DNA of 64,000 nucleotides from Dinoroseobacter sp049800775 (GCF_049800775.1 NZ_JBNAFR010000006.1:62001-126000); one strand, 5' to 3'. Shown: positions 1 through 7,455, numbered from the stretch's first letter. The notes: generated by a model not told the origin, from the letters alone. Numbers and translations: made by a program.

Positions 1-288
1 TTGCCGCATGTTCTCCTCGTGAGTCCCTGCCGCGATGTGATGCGGGTTGCAGCATCTGGGATTGTCGCAAGAGTGAAGCGCGTGGCGACTCCCAAGTGGC
101 TCACCGTTAATAAGCTCCCATGCCATTCTGCTGGCAATCTTCACATTCCCATCGACCTTTAGAATTCCGTACCCAGCGCCCTTTGTCCCCGCTTGCCACT
201 CCCAGCAATCATCATTGTCGGGACGCACATCGACCTTGGACCAGAAGCGCGCGATAGTGATTGGACTGTACCCACTTTCGTTACCCAT
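1..288 (-). CDS. HNH endonuclease, 3' end cut by window edge
   Basis: Ninety-six codons can be read and the frame is still open at position 1. The protein starts MGNESGYSPITIARFW and carries the hallmarks of small phage HNH nucleases: an N-terminal DDCWEWQ segment, then HALHSCDNPRCCNPHHIAAGTH, in which the paired Cys and His residues are those of the HNH_3-type zinc and metal site. Its ATG overlaps the integrase stop (TGATG), so it is translationally coupled and is the most distal gene of the leftward operon seen here. Such enzymes nick or cut DNA and are often mobile or linked to packaging. The role here is unknown. Confidence 0.85.
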   Translation of the reverse strand, partial: MGNESGYSPITIARFWSKVDVRPDNDDCWEWQAGTKGAGYGILKVDGNVKIASRMAWELINGEPLGSRHALHSCDNPRCCNPHHIAAGTHEENMRQ

Positions 289-1304
289 CACTTCCTCTTT
301 CTCTGCGCTGATTTCGACATTTTCTTCTGAGACGCCCGCGCCCGGTATTTCTGCACCATGGCGGTCGTCTTGTGGCCGGTTACGGCTTGGATCTGGGCGT
401 CACTGCACCCCGCCTCGGCAAGCTCCACAGCGGCGTTTGAGCGCCAGCCGTGGGCCACATAGCCCAGAACCTTGGCGGCGGTCCTGACCCGTCTGATAGC
501 CCGCGACACCGCATCGTAGCCCATGGGCTCGGTTAGGTTCTTCGCGAGGATGAACTTGCCCTTGCGGGGCATGGCGTCGAGGTAATCCCTAAGCGGCTTG
601 GGGCAGTAGACCGACAGCCGGGTCGCCGTCTTGTCCTGCACCACGTCCATGAATTCCCCGTCATAGTGCGCCCATTCCATTTTGCAGCAGTCTCCCGGCC
701 TCTGCCCGGTGAAGACCCCCAGCATGTAGGCAGTGAGGGCGTCAGCCTCGTCGAGCGAGCGGCAGGCGTTCACATATGCTTTGCGGGCCTTGTCCGGCCA
801 TGGCTCATACTCGCGCTGCTTTCCGAACAGCTCTATGCCCTTTGCCGGGTTGTCTTTGATCCAGTCAAGCCGGATCGCGTGGGCGAACAGCAGGGACATG
901 ACTTGCACGATATAGTCAGCCTTGCGGGGCGTTGCGGCGTACTTCTCATGTGCCGCCCGAACGTGGGCGCGGGTGGTGAACCGGACATCGCGGTCGGCAT
1001 TCTTTTCCAGGATCAGGTTTATAATCGGGTCGTATTTCCGGCGGGTGCCGGTGGCGAGCGCCTTGTAGCGCCGGGAGGCCTTGTAGCTGTCCACCAAGGC
1101 TTTCCAGCTCGTCGCGGGGGCCTTCGTCAGCTCCGGCGCGCGACCACTGCGCAACTCCCAATACTTGGCGTCAAACTCGGGCGTGTCTTCGGCGAACGGG
1201 ATCAAGACAGAGCGCTCCCGGCGCTTGCCGTTCTCGGTCCACGTGATCCGGTAATGCACCTTGCCGTTGACGCGCTTTGTGTACGGGCGGGCCTTTCGGG
1301 TCAT
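288..1304 (-). CDS. int: Tyrosine recombinase integrase
   Basis: A 338-residue site-specific recombinase that would integrate and excise the prophage. The catalytic set of the phage integrase family is visible in order: Arg in TGQRPGDCCKMEW, HGWR (His-x-x-Arg), GHKT (His) and the nucleophile Tyr in VQKYRARA near the C terminus. The N-terminal half (residues about 60 to 165) has the helical SAM-like core-binding fold usual in the family. The start ATG overlaps the stop of the excisionase-like gene by 4 bases. The target is probably the tRNA-Leu gene whose 3' copy lies at 39438-39496. Confidence 0.95.
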   Translation of the reverse strand: MTRKARPYTKRVNGKVHYRITWTENGKRRERSVLIPFAEDTPEFDAKYWELRSGRAPELTKAPATSWKALVDSYKASRRYKALATGTRRKYDPIINLILEKNADRDVRFTTRAHVRAAHEKYAATPRKADYIVQVMSLLFAHAIRLDWIKDNPAKGIELFGKQREYEPWPDKARKAYVNACRSLDEADALTAYMLGVFTGQRPGDCCKMEWAHYDGEFMDVVQDKTATRLSVYCPKPLRDYLDAMPRKGKFILAKNLTEPMGYDAVSRAIRRVRTAAKVLGYVAHGWRSNAAVELAEAGCSDAQIQAVTGHKTTAMVQKYRARASQKKMSKSAQRKRK

Positions 1305-1495
1305 AGCTCAAAGCCCTGATCGGGCCGGTGCGCGTCCCCACGCATTACGCTTTTCAGCTGCTCCACATCCCACCTATCGAAGTTCACCGGACGCGGCAGC
1401 GCGCCTTGCTCGACCAGCCTACGAAATTCCTTCGTGGACATGTCAAGCAGGCGTGCAGCGCCAGTGTCTTTGACAAAGAGGGGTGTCGCGGGCAC
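1301..1495 (-). CDS. AlpA/excisionase-like small DNA-binding protein
   Basis: A 64-residue protein with a winged-helix MerR/AlpA-like pattern: a helix with TGAARLLDMS, a second helix KEFRRLVEQG, then the turn LPRPVNFDRW and a helix VEQLKSVM. Proteins of this type act as excisionases or recombination directionality factors. The position immediately upstream of, and overlapping, the integrase gene supports that role. It could also be a small transcription factor. Confidence 0.7.
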   Translation of the reverse strand: MPATPLFVKDTGAARLLDMSTKEFRRLVEQGALPRPVNFDRWDVEQLKSVMRGDAHRPDQGFEL

Positions 1496-1519
1496 GGTCT
1501 ATCCTTTCTCAGCTATGGG

Positions 1520-1723
1520 TTACTCTTGAAGTTGCTCGCTGATCTTGAGTGTGACTTTTTCAGCTTCGGCCAGCTTGTCGGCGACTTCCAAGCCGTAGTC
1601 TCGCCATTCGTCGGCGCTCGCGTCGTCACGCGGCTCAACCGGAACTGCGAAGTCGATCTGGGTTAAACCGGCTGCCATATCGTCTAGCCTGTCAGCCAAG
1701 TGTCGCATTTCAGATTTGATCAT
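1520..1723 (-). CDS. Small acidic helical protein, unknown function
   Basis: A 67-residue acidic protein predicted to be mostly helical (HLADRLDDMAAGL, GLEVADKLAEAEKVTLKISEQL). The ATG is preceded by an AAGGAA ribosome site about 9 bases upstream. It lies in the leftward operon directly upstream of the excisionase-like gene. I recognise no domain. Confidence 0.6.
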   Translation of the reverse strand: MIKSEMRHLADRLDDMAAGLTQIDFAVPVEPRDDASADEWRDYGLEVADKLAEAEKVTLKISEQLQE

Positions 1724-1752
1724 CGTCTCATTCCTTCCGTGTGTGGGGGCTA

Positions 1753-1776
1753 GCCGGGGCGATCAGGTGCCCCGGC
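1753..1776. repeat. Perfect 8-bp inverted repeat
   Basis: GCCGGGGC and GCCCCGGC are separated by 8 bases (GATCAGGT). There is no T-run on either side, so this is a strong hairpin without the signs of a rho-independent terminator. It lies at the 3' end of the doubtful small ORF 1763-1936 and upstream of the gene at 1520-1723, where it could slow transcription or stabilise a processed mRNA. Confidence 0.5.
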
Positions 1777-1936
1777 GCTCTGAGTTATTCCCACATAGGG
1801 GCCTCCATACCGGGGCCAGATACCCGGCGGTCGGCTGTCTAGCGGACTGCGCATTCCCCTGATCGCAAGCGAGCCGCGCAGCGGGCCTCAGCTCGGGGCG
1901 TCTATGCGGCGGTGATCGGGTTCGAAGAATGACCAT
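1763..1936 (-). CDS. Possible 57-residue Arg-rich ORF
   Basis: An ATG six bases below the end of the gene at 1942-2235, preceded by GAGG at ribosome-site distance, opens a 57-codon frame rich in Arg and Pro that ends at TGA inside the inverted repeat. A second 34-codon frame also exists within it. The stretch 1724-1941 would otherwise be a 218-base gap in a tightly packed operon. The composition is odd enough that it may not be translated. Confidence 0.3.
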   Translation of the reverse strand: MVILRTRSPPHRRPELRPAARLACDQGNAQSARQPTAGYLAPVWRPLCGNNSERRGT

Positions 1937-1941
1937 CGCCT

Positions 1942-2235
1942 CTATCCTTTGTCCTGCTGCGCGGCGCTCGGCACGTCATAGGCATCGACAGCCACGTTCA
2001 TCGCGGCTCGCGCCATTTTCTCCCACTTGGCACAGTCGGCTCGCAGCTGCGCGTTCTCTTTCTCCAGCTCCGCGATACCGTTGACCTCGTGCCGCGTTTC
2101 GCCTTGCACGCTGTTTTGCGCGGGGTCGTTGCGGTAGAACAGCTCAGCCATGGCGCTGGGGTGTTCGCGCAGATGGATGGTGTCAGCGGCGATAGGTGAC
2201 GCCAGCAGGCACGTTAGCAGGGTTGCTCGGATCAT
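1942..2235 (-). CDS. Small exported protein, unknown function
   Basis: A 97-residue protein with an N-terminal signal peptide (MIRATLLTCLLASPIAADT, likely cut after the alanine) followed by a soluble part with a short coiled coil (IAELEKENAQLRADCAKWEKMARAA). The start codon overlaps the end of the methyltransferase-like gene. A periplasmic product in an early leftward operon is unusual and may act in entry exclusion or envelope stress, but nothing in the sequence proves this. Confidence 0.6.
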   Translation of the reverse strand: MIRATLLTCLLASPIAADTIHLREHPSAMAELFYRNDPAQNSVQGETRHEVNGIAELEKENAQLRADCAKWEKMARAAMNVAVDAYDVPSAAQQDKG

Positions 2236-2957
2236 TCTCTCGCCTCCATGTTCGCTTCAAATACCGCCCGCGCAAACCCGCGCGGGGTCAGGTTGCGGAT
2301 CAGCTTGGTTTTCCGCGAAGACCCACCCAGCCGCATGAACTGCCGGGACCCGCGAATGATGCGCCCGCTCTTGGTCTCGCGCTCCAGTATCTCGGGCGTG
2401 ACCGGGCGAGCTTCGGGGAAGACGAACCCGCCCCCGAACCATGCCCCGGTTTTCTTCGTGTAGGCGTCTCGCGGCGCGATGTATCTGGGCCATTCGGGGT
2501 GCTCCTCTTCCTCGGGCAGGTAGCCCCCGAATTGGAACGGATCCCATATGGCATCCGGCTTGCGCCACAGCGTGCACAGCCGCCCGATTGGGTTTTCCAC
2601 GAGCCAAGCAGCCCCTGCGGCCTCGGCCTCCTCAGCGACCAGCGTAGCGCGCCTGACGGCCCTTGCCTGGAAGTGCGGGTCCTTTTCCGCTTTCTTCGCG
2701 AAGTGCTTGGCCCCCGACGCTGTGAGATCGTCACACGGTGGCCAGCCCAACACGAGCTTGCGGCCCGGTCGGCGGAGGACAGCGCGAACAACGGTCCACC
2801 CTTCGGCCCCGGGGTCGAGGTCTGCCGGGATGAAGGCGACGTTGCCGTGACTGGAAAATGTCGCGTGTTCTTTGTCAAAACACAGGCACTCATGGCCCGC
2901 AGCAGCCCAGGGCTCAACGGCAATGCCGGAGTGATCGAACAGAGACAGGACAATCAT
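2232..2957 (-). CDS. DNA (cytosine-5)-methyltransferase-like protein
   Basis: A 241-residue protein with features of the C5-methyltransferase fold: an N-terminal SAM-binding region (LSLFDHSGIAVEPWAAAGHE, with an acidic residue after the next strand at CFD), the catalytic-loop-like GWPPCDDLT with the PPC cysteine, and AWLVENPIGRL in the place of the ENV motif. It is shorter than typical C5 enzymes (300 or more residues) and I see no clear target-recognition domain, so activity and target are open. It sits directly downstream of the PAPS-reductase-like gene, suggesting a joint role in DNA or nucleotide modification. Confidence 0.6.
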   Translation of the reverse strand: MIVLSLFDHSGIAVEPWAAAGHECLCFDKEHATFSSHGNVAFIPADLDPGAEGWTVVRAVLRRPGRKLVLGWPPCDDLTASGAKHFAKKAEKDPHFQARAVRRATLVAEEAEAAGAAWLVENPIGRLCTLWRKPDAIWDPFQFGGYLPEEEEHPEWPRYIAPRDAYTKKTGAWFGGGFVFPEARPVTPEILERETKSGRIIRGSRQFMRLGGSSRKTKLIRNLTPRGFARAVFEANMEARE

Positions 2958-2994
2958 TCTCTTGCCTCCATGTCATGCTTCGCTTCAAACGGCC

Positions 2995-3819
2995 TCATTT
3001 TCCGCAACCCTCACACATCGGCATAAACAGATTGGGCTGCGCCTTGTCCGGCTTGGGCTTGTTCTCGCCCCAGCCGAATTTGTGCAGGTGCAGCGCCTCG
3101 GCTTCTAAGTCGTCAAGCCAAGCCCCCCACTCAGGGTCATAGGCCGCCGCTTCTATTCGCTCCTCAGGGCTTTGCATGGTGCCGCACATACACTCACCAG
3201 ACCTACAGAGTGCCCTTGCAACTGGGTTGAGGGGAATGTTGCGCGTTGCGAGGTATTCGTCGCGAAGCTCGGGCGTCCAATCGTGGATAAGGTTGAAGTA
3301 GATGTTGCTTTGAGCGCCGGGGTCTATGCGTCCGCGCGCCATGTTCTTTTTGCGGTTCTCACTCTCGGCCTTGTATGCCCCGGTCAGGAGAAGCACGCGC
3401 ACGCCTCTTTGGCCTTTCCGGAGCTCAGACGATACTGCGCTCCGAAAGGGTTGTGCCTTTAGCACTCGATACGCATAGCTGTGCGCGTCGCGACCTTTTC
3501 CGAAGAACCCTTTTCGCAGCACATATTCCTCATACGAGGTTCCGGCATCTGCAATGATCAGGGGCGCATCGGTTCCGTAGTTTGCCTGGACAAAGTGCGT
3601 TGTGCCCTTGAGCCCGCAGCCAGTGTGTCCGTGAATTGTCGCCGCAATTGGTAGCCCCAGCTCGACAGCAAGCGCATGGCAGGCGGCGCTATCGTTGCCG
3701 CCTGAGACCAGCGTTACAACGTACTTGGGGGAGTATAGCTCCATGGCAAGATTTACGTAGAACGCGCTCTGCGCGATGGCTTCGTCAAGCGTCTTTGGCG
3801 CTTCGGGCGGTAGCATCAT
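2995..3819 (-). CDS. PAPS-reductase-family PP-loop protein
   Basis: A 274-residue protein of the adenine-nucleotide alpha hydrolase superfamily. The PP-loop SGGNDS sits near residue 40 (VTLVSGGNDSAACHALAVELG), followed by IHGHTGCG and, later, RSGECMCGTMQSPEER, a Cys cluster typical of phage PAPS-reductase-like proteins. A final MCEGCGK adds two more cysteines, so an Fe-S or zinc site is possible. Bacterial CysH has a different C terminus, so a sulfur-assimilation role is not implied. A role in sulfur transfer or adenylation on DNA or tRNA is possible. The start (first of two ATGs) overlaps the preceding stop. Confidence 0.75.
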   Translation of the reverse strand: MMLPPEAPKTLDEAIAQSAFYVNLAMELYSPKYVVTLVSGGNDSAACHALAVELGLPIAATIHGHTGCGLKGTTHFVQANYGTDAPLIIADAGTSYEEYVLRKGFFGKGRDAHSYAYRVLKAQPFRSAVSSELRKGQRGVRVLLLTGAYKAESENRKKNMARGRIDPGAQSNIYFNLIHDWTPELRDEYLATRNIPLNPVARALCRSGECMCGTMQSPEERIEAAAYDPEWGAWLDDLEAEALHLHKFGWGENKPKPDKAQPNLFMPMCEGCGK

Positions 3820-4040
3820 TGGCCTGCCTCCATGTCATATTGAAACTGCCCGATAGCCTTGGGGCCGGGCCAATACGTGATTGCTGCAATCAGCAAGAGC
3901 CCGACCGAGACGGGCACGGTCCACTCGCGCACTGCTGCCCAGATCGCCTCCCGGCGCATCCGCTCGGTGTTGAGGGTTTCGAAGGCGGATTTCATTGCTC
4001 GGCCTCCGGCGCAGTTTTTGCAGGGTTTGTAGTATGCCAT
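3816..4040 (-). CDS. Small single-span membrane protein
   Basis: A 74-residue protein with one hydrophobic helix (VPVSVGLLLIAAITYW). The ATG at 4040 has a GAGGG ribosome site 6 bases upstream and gives an N terminus with CKNC. An alternative ATG at 3995 starts MKSAFETLN and lies exactly at a copy of junction repeat B, which in the other frame would end an upstream peptide with EAEQ-stop. Both starts are credible; the later one fits the repeat logic. Confidence 0.55.
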   Translation of the reverse strand: MAYYKPCKNCAGGRAMKSAFETLNTERMRREAIWAAVREWTVPVSVGLLLIAAITYWPGPKAIGQFQYDMEAGQ

Positions 4041-4042
4041 TA

Positions 4043-4384
4043 CTATCCCTCAACTATTTTGGCTTTTAAGAAAGCGCAGAGAGCAGCACGAGCGGGATAT
4101 GGGTTGTCGCTAATGTGGGGTTCGCGAAACGGGGCGTCCCCAGAATGCCAAACCATCGCGCTACCGGCGCTGCTTATTGACCAATCAAATCCAGCAAGAT
4201 CATTCTCGATAAGGTCTATCGCTGCTGACGCGTGGTTGTTATAGGCTCTCAAGACGAGGGACGTACTCACCCCCGCTGGAGGGCAGAGTGGAATAAGGCG
4301 CGTCCCAACGACCCCAGCCTCCACCATCGCCAGCAGTTCCTTGAGCGCTGCCAGCGTCTCGGCGTCCGTAGTCTTGTCTGTCAT
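4043..4384 (-). CDS. Small protein of a shuffled paralogue set, unknown
   Basis: A 113-residue protein starting MTDKTTDAETLAALKELL. That opening is shared at DNA level with the gene at 4937-5329 (42 bases, 4340-4381 against 5276-5317, three differences), but the bodies differ. The middle (PPAGVSTSLVLRAYNNHASAAIDLIENDL) and end (RAALCAFLKAKIVEG) match nothing I know. The start is coupled to the upstream stop by junction repeat B. Confidence 0.6.
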   Translation of the reverse strand: MTDKTTDAETLAALKELLAMVEAGVVGTRLIPLCPPAGVSTSLVLRAYNNHASAAIDLIENDLAGFDWSISSAGSAMVWHSGDAPFREPHISDNPYPARAALCAFLKAKIVEG

Positions 4385-4707
4385 TGCTCGGCCTCCGGGA
4401 GAAGGCTCTTGAGAAAGGCGACTTCCTCACGGGCGGCGGCGCGGAAAAGGGGGCCGCGAGAAGCATCTTCAAGCCATTCTCCGCGCTCATGATACGCGTG
4501 CTCGTATGGGGTGTCCCAGCACGAGATTTCCCCGGTCCTCTCAGCCACAGGGCAGCCTTCACAGCCAAGCTTGTGGAACAGGTCGCAAAGCGGGCAATCA
4601 ATAACGGTCAGCTTCGCATTCTCCGCCTTCCGCACCCGCGCGTTCTTCTCCCACTTCGCGATGCTGGCCTTGAGGGCTTCGAGCGTCTTAGCGTCCATAT
4701 CGGTCAT
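4381..4707 (-). CDS. Cys-rich small protein of the shuffled set, unknown
   Basis: A 108-residue protein with the set's typical opening (MTDMDAKTLEALKASIAKWE) and the EAEQ end. Between them are two Cys pairs, CPLCDLFHKLGCEGC, and a further Cys in ISCWDTPYEHAYHE, which could bind zinc. It probably makes a small metal-bound fold; function unknown. It overlaps both neighbours by 4 bases. Confidence 0.6.
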   Translation of the reverse strand: MTDMDAKTLEALKASIAKWEKNARVRKAENAKLTVIDCPLCDLFHKLGCEGCPVAERTGEISCWDTPYEHAYHERGEWLEDASRGPLFRAAAREEVAFLKSLLPEAEQ

Positions 4708-4940
4708 TGCTCGGCCTCTTGACCCATGTCCGCCAAATCGTTGAGCACTTCTTCGCGCCAGCGCTGCAGTTTTGGGTGCCTCAGCAAAGCGTCGATTGCC
4801 CGTTCATAGGCGTCATAGCCTTCTGCGGTTTCCTCGGCGTCTCGGGCCTGCACGAGCATGGTCAAAGACTGCCGCTGCGGGCGTGCCGCATCCCGCTTTG
4901 CTCTCGCCAGCATGGTTTTTAGGTCCTGATTGCAGGTCAT
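4704..4940 (-). CDS. Small helical protein of the shuffled set, unknown
   Basis: Starting at the coupled ATG at 4940 the product is 78 residues (MTCNQDLKTMLARAKRDAARPQ and onward), basic at the front and acidic at the end, largely helical, ending GQEAEQ. A longer frame opening at 4985 exists but would ignore the stop-start coupling used by all neighbours. No domain recognised. Confidence 0.55.
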   Translation of the reverse strand: MTCNQDLKTMLARAKRDAARPQRQSLTMLVQARDAEETAEGYDAYERAIDALLRHPKLQRWREEVLNDLADMGQEAEQ

Positions 4941-5329
4941 TGCTCGGCCTCCCAGATCAGGGCCTTGATGATCGCGGTCAACCACGCACGTGCTGCGTTG
5001 TCGTCAACCACGTCTGCAGTATGTCCAACACGCCAGCTATGCGGACGCGAAACCCAAGCTCTTTTAGCCTCAGACTCCTTAGTCACCCCGTCGCCGTATC
5101 GTTCATGAAAGCGCCAACCCCACCCCGGCAGCACCGCGTCATGCAGCGCCTTGGCCGCGTCGAGGGAGCCCCCCTTGGCCTTTAGAAAGTCGCGCTGCTT
5201 GTGCTGGCCAAACCCTACGAAAACATCGTGGCCGGACCACCGGTCAGAGTCCTCTACGACAGCGGCCTGCAACTTCTTGAGCGCTGCCAGCGCCTCGGCG
5301 TCCATGGTCTTGTCTGTTGTGGTGCTCAT
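4937..5329 (-). CDS. Protein of the shuffled set with a GWGWRFHERYGD core, unknown
   Basis: A 130-residue protein. The opening MSTTTDKTMDAEALAALKKLQAA is the duplicated head also found in the gene at 4043-4384. The body contains DVFVGFGQHKQRDFLKAKGG and LPGWGWRFHERYGDGV, and ends with DDNAARAWLTAIIKALIWEAEQ. The tail pattern (ARAWLxAIIKALI) resembles the RAALCAFLKAKI end of the paralogue, suggesting a common ancestor with a replaced middle. Confidence 0.6.
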   Translation of the reverse strand: MSTTTDKTMDAEALAALKKLQAAVVEDSDRWSGHDVFVGFGQHKQRDFLKAKGGSLDAAKALHDAVLPGWGWRFHERYGDGVTKESEAKRAWVSRPHSWRVGHTADVVDDNAARAWLTAIIKALIWEAEQ

Positions 5330-5694
5330 TCGAACCGTCCTGTCTCAATCATGCGGTGCGCCCATGCAGTTCCGTCTGCTTCGGTGCCGTAGGCTGCAAC
5401 GAACCCCTTGGGGTCGATGTGAATGGCGATCTTGTTCGGGTCTCCGCCTCGGTGGTGATGGGTGCACAAGGGCTGGGCTTCGACGTCCGGGGCTCTGTCT
5501 TGCGACAGCCGACCTATGATCGGGTGATGGGCCTCGGTTGGTGTGGTCTGTGTCATGCCGTATTCGTAGCAAGCCCAGCAGGGCAGGCGGCGCACGCGGG
5601 CCACGTGGGGCTTATCAACAAGCCCCTGACGCTCCCGGCGTGGCTTCTTCTTCCGCTTGATGGGCTTGGGCACGGGGCGCAGAGGGCGGTTCAT
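5326..5694 (-). CDS. HNH-type nuclease, Ref/DUF968-like
   Basis: A 122-residue protein with a basic N terminus (PKPIKRKKKPRRERQ), a CWAC pair, EAHHPIIGR and LCTHHHRGGD. This layout of Cys pair, AHH and a second Cys-His group is that of small phage HNH nucleases linked to recombination (Ref or DUF968 style). It lies next to ninB and the ERF gene, which supports a role in recombination or resolving intermediates. Confidence 0.75.
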   Translation of the reverse strand: MNRPLRPVPKPIKRKKKPRRERQGLVDKPHVARVRRLPCWACYEYGMTQTTPTEAHHPIIGRLSQDRAPDVEAQPLCTHHHRGGDPNKIAIHIDPKGFVAAYGTEADGTAWAHRMIETGRFE

Positions 5695-6152
5695 GCCGCG
5701 CCCTCATACTTGCGGGCCACTGGTCCGGTCAGAGAAACGCCCTGACCGGACCAGTGGCGGTGCATCGAGTCCAAGTATTGCCGCATAAGCTTCACACCCA
5801 TGATCCGGGACACGGGGTAATCGTGCGGCTCCAGCATCAAATCGAGCTTCTCGGCGTAGCTAAAGCGGTCGCGTATCAAGCGATCCCACTGCTCGCGAAA
5901 GTCCTCTTTGTGTGCGCGGAGAAGCCCGACGCCGATATGCAACTTGCTGAACGCCCGCGCGTCCTGTGCGGACCAGCCGTCCAACTGCCGCCCTACGTCC
6001 GCGTACCAAATGAACGACAGGTTGCGCTGTTCATCGCTCTGGCTTTTCTGAGGCCCCTTGATGGTAACAACGCTGTCCTTGTCTGCGCCCATTATGAGCG
6101 TGCAGGCGTACTCGCGCTGACTATCGCTGCGTAGAATAACAGGCCGGGTCAT
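5691..6152 (-). CDS. NinB-like recombination protein
   Basis: A 153-residue protein resembling lambda NinB (Orf), which helps load recombinases on single-stranded DNA. The visible family pattern is QRNLSFIWYADVGRQLDGWSAQDARAF followed by the helical region FREQWDRLIRDRFSYAEKLDLM and a final SRIMGVKLMRQYLDSMHRHW. It is coupled by a 4-base overlap to the ERF gene upstream, as expected for a recombination cassette. Confidence 0.75.
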   Translation of the reverse strand: MTRPVILRSDSQREYACTLIMGADKDSVVTIKGPQKSQSDEQRNLSFIWYADVGRQLDGWSAQDARAFSKLHIGVGLLRAHKEDFREQWDRLIRDRFSYAEKLDLMLEPHDYPVSRIMGVKLMRQYLDSMHRHWSGQGVSLTGPVARKYEGAA

Positions 6153-6757
6153 GCTGCCGGGGCCTGCATTGCGGGATCATCCGGCACGGCTTCCATGCGC
6201 GCGTTCTTCACGGCCTGCAGTTCAAGTTGCATCGGCTCAGGCAAGCCTTTATAGGCCGCGTCGAACTTGGGATTGGCCCATGTCGCGTTGACCAGTTGCT
6301 TGGTCGTCTGCTTTTCCAACAGGCCCTTGAGCGTATCCCGCTTCTGCGCGTCCGTGTATTCGGGGCGTTCAGGCTCATCGCCCTTGTTCGTGGCGTCAGG
6401 GTCAACTGACCCGTCATCCAAAGCCACAAGGCCGGACAGAGCGTACTTGCGGGCATAGCTAGATGCGGAGCCGGTGATCTGGGAAGGGTCCATGCCCTTC
6501 TTCGTCAGCGGGTGCAGGGCGTGGCCGGTTGCGCTGTATTCTTCGCCAGAGGCAAAGCTGATCTTGGCGGTCGCGGAGACAAAGATTTGCCCGGCAAGCT
6601 CCTGCAATTCATCGGTGACAGTCACCGTTGCATCATCGGGCAGCGCAGCCTTGATCGCGGACAGGATGCCTTCTGCCGTGCGGTAGTTGTACCCGCCGAA
6701 GTCGTTGCGGCGATCCTTGGCGACGTGCACCTTGCGTTGAAGTTCTGCGAATTCCAT
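6149..6757 (-). CDS. ERF-family single-strand annealing protein
   Basis: A 202-residue single-strand annealing recombinase. ERF-family signs are LQRKVHVAKDRRNDFGGYNYRTAEGIL near the N terminus and the ITGSASSYARKYALSGLVALDDG segment near residues 100 to 125. The start at 6757 was chosen because the ATG overlaps the stop of the preceding gene (TGATG); a longer frame to 6781 lacks this coupling. The protein would pair complementary strands during phage recombination or genome circularisation. Confidence 0.88.
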   Translation of the reverse strand: MEFAELQRKVHVAKDRRNDFGGYNYRTAEGILSAIKAALPDDATVTVTDELQELAGQIFVSATAKISFASGEEYSATGHALHPLTKKGMDPSQITGSASSYARKYALSGLVALDDGSVDPDATNKGDEPERPEYTDAQKRDTLKGLLEKQTTKQLVNATWANPKFDAAYKGLPEPMQLELQAVKNARMEAVPDDPAMQAPAA

Positions 6758-7455
6758 CAGTACGCCTCTTTCTCGGTCCACACGCGGACACCGGCGATGG
6801 GGGTGCCGTCCTTGTGGTAGCGGCGGGCGTACTCATTGCAGAATTCTTCGAGCGCGGGCCGGTCGTTCTTGTTCAGCCAGCGCAGCATGTCGCTGTAATC
6901 GGTGATCTCCCATTTGGTCACCGTGCGCATACCCTTGACGGTATCTTTGTTCGCTGCGCTTGCGGCCTTTTGGGCCTCTCGCGCCTCTTGGATCTTTGCC
7001 GCCGCCTCGCGCTGTTCCTCAATGTCAGCCACATTCGCTGCAGCGATGGCGGCCTGAGCCTCACGCTCTTTACGGCGGGCCTCCTCTTGGGCCGCAACCC
7101 GGGCGGCTTCTTTTTCATCCGCCAGCTTCTGCTTGAGCGGCGCGACTAGGGCGGTAAGGCCCTTGCGGATGCGCTCGATATCATCTTCGGTGGGCTTCCA
7201 CCGTGCGATTTCAGCCTTCCAGGCATCGTGCAACGGAGCGGTTGCGGCCTTCTTCGCCTTGCCCAGATCGGAGTTTGCCGTGCGCATTGTCTTGATCAGC
7301 GCGTCAACAGCCTTCATCTGACCTTCGTCAGTGACAGGCTCTCCATCCAACCAGTTTTCGGCCTCGCTGATTGTGTCGCCATAGGGCGCTAGAGCTTCGT
7401 CAATGGGGTCCGGCGGGGTATTGTGGCCAATGGGTGCGATCTGGTTCATGGTCAA
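6757..7455 (-). CDS. Coiled-coil protein of the recombination block
   Basis: A 232-residue protein with a long Ala-Glu-Arg-rich coiled coil (about residues 105 to 165) between two globular ends. The N terminus includes IGHNTPPDPIDEALAPYG; the C terminus has TVTKWEITDYSDMLRWL. The same gene order (this type, then an annealing protein) is common in phages of alphaproteobacteria. It may assist the annealing protein, but no catalytic motif is visible. Confidence 0.65.
   Translation of the reverse strand: MTMNQIAPIGHNTPPDPIDEALAPYGDTISEAENWLDGEPVTDEGQMKAVDALIKTMRTANSDLGKAKKAATAPLHDAWKAEIARWKPTEDDIERIRKGLTALVAPLKQKLADEKEAARVAAQEEARRKEREAQAAIAAANVADIEEQREAAAKIQEAREAQKAASAANKDTVKGMRTVTKWEITDYSDMLRWLNKNDRPALEEFCNEYARRYHKDGTPIAGVRVWTEKEAY

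Larger units (their letters stand above)
2231..3840 (-). repeat. Gene-junction repeat family A (three copies)
   Basis: Three gene boundaries in the leftward operon carry related sequence: 2231-2261, 2953-2989 and 3815-3840. The first two share ATCATTCTCTxGCCTCCATG with one difference, and then TTCGCTTCAAA exactly, with a 6-base insertion between. The third keeps ATCATT, TGCCTCCATGTCAT and the same position. In the minus-strand reading they encode the tail of the upstream gene (MEARE or MEAGQ) and the start codon of the next. Confidence 0.75.
3993..4952 (-). repeat. Gene-junction repeat family B (four copies)
   Basis: The plus-strand sequence CATTGCTCGGCCTC recurs at 3993-4009, 4382-4398, 4705-4718 and 4938-4952. 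The first two match over 17 bases (CATTGCTCGGCCTCCGG). Read on the minus strand it gives GAG-GCC-GAG-CAA-TGA, the Glu-Ala-Glu-Gln end of one gene, and includes the ATG of the next (CAATGA). Each copy is a coupled stop-start. Confidence 0.85.
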
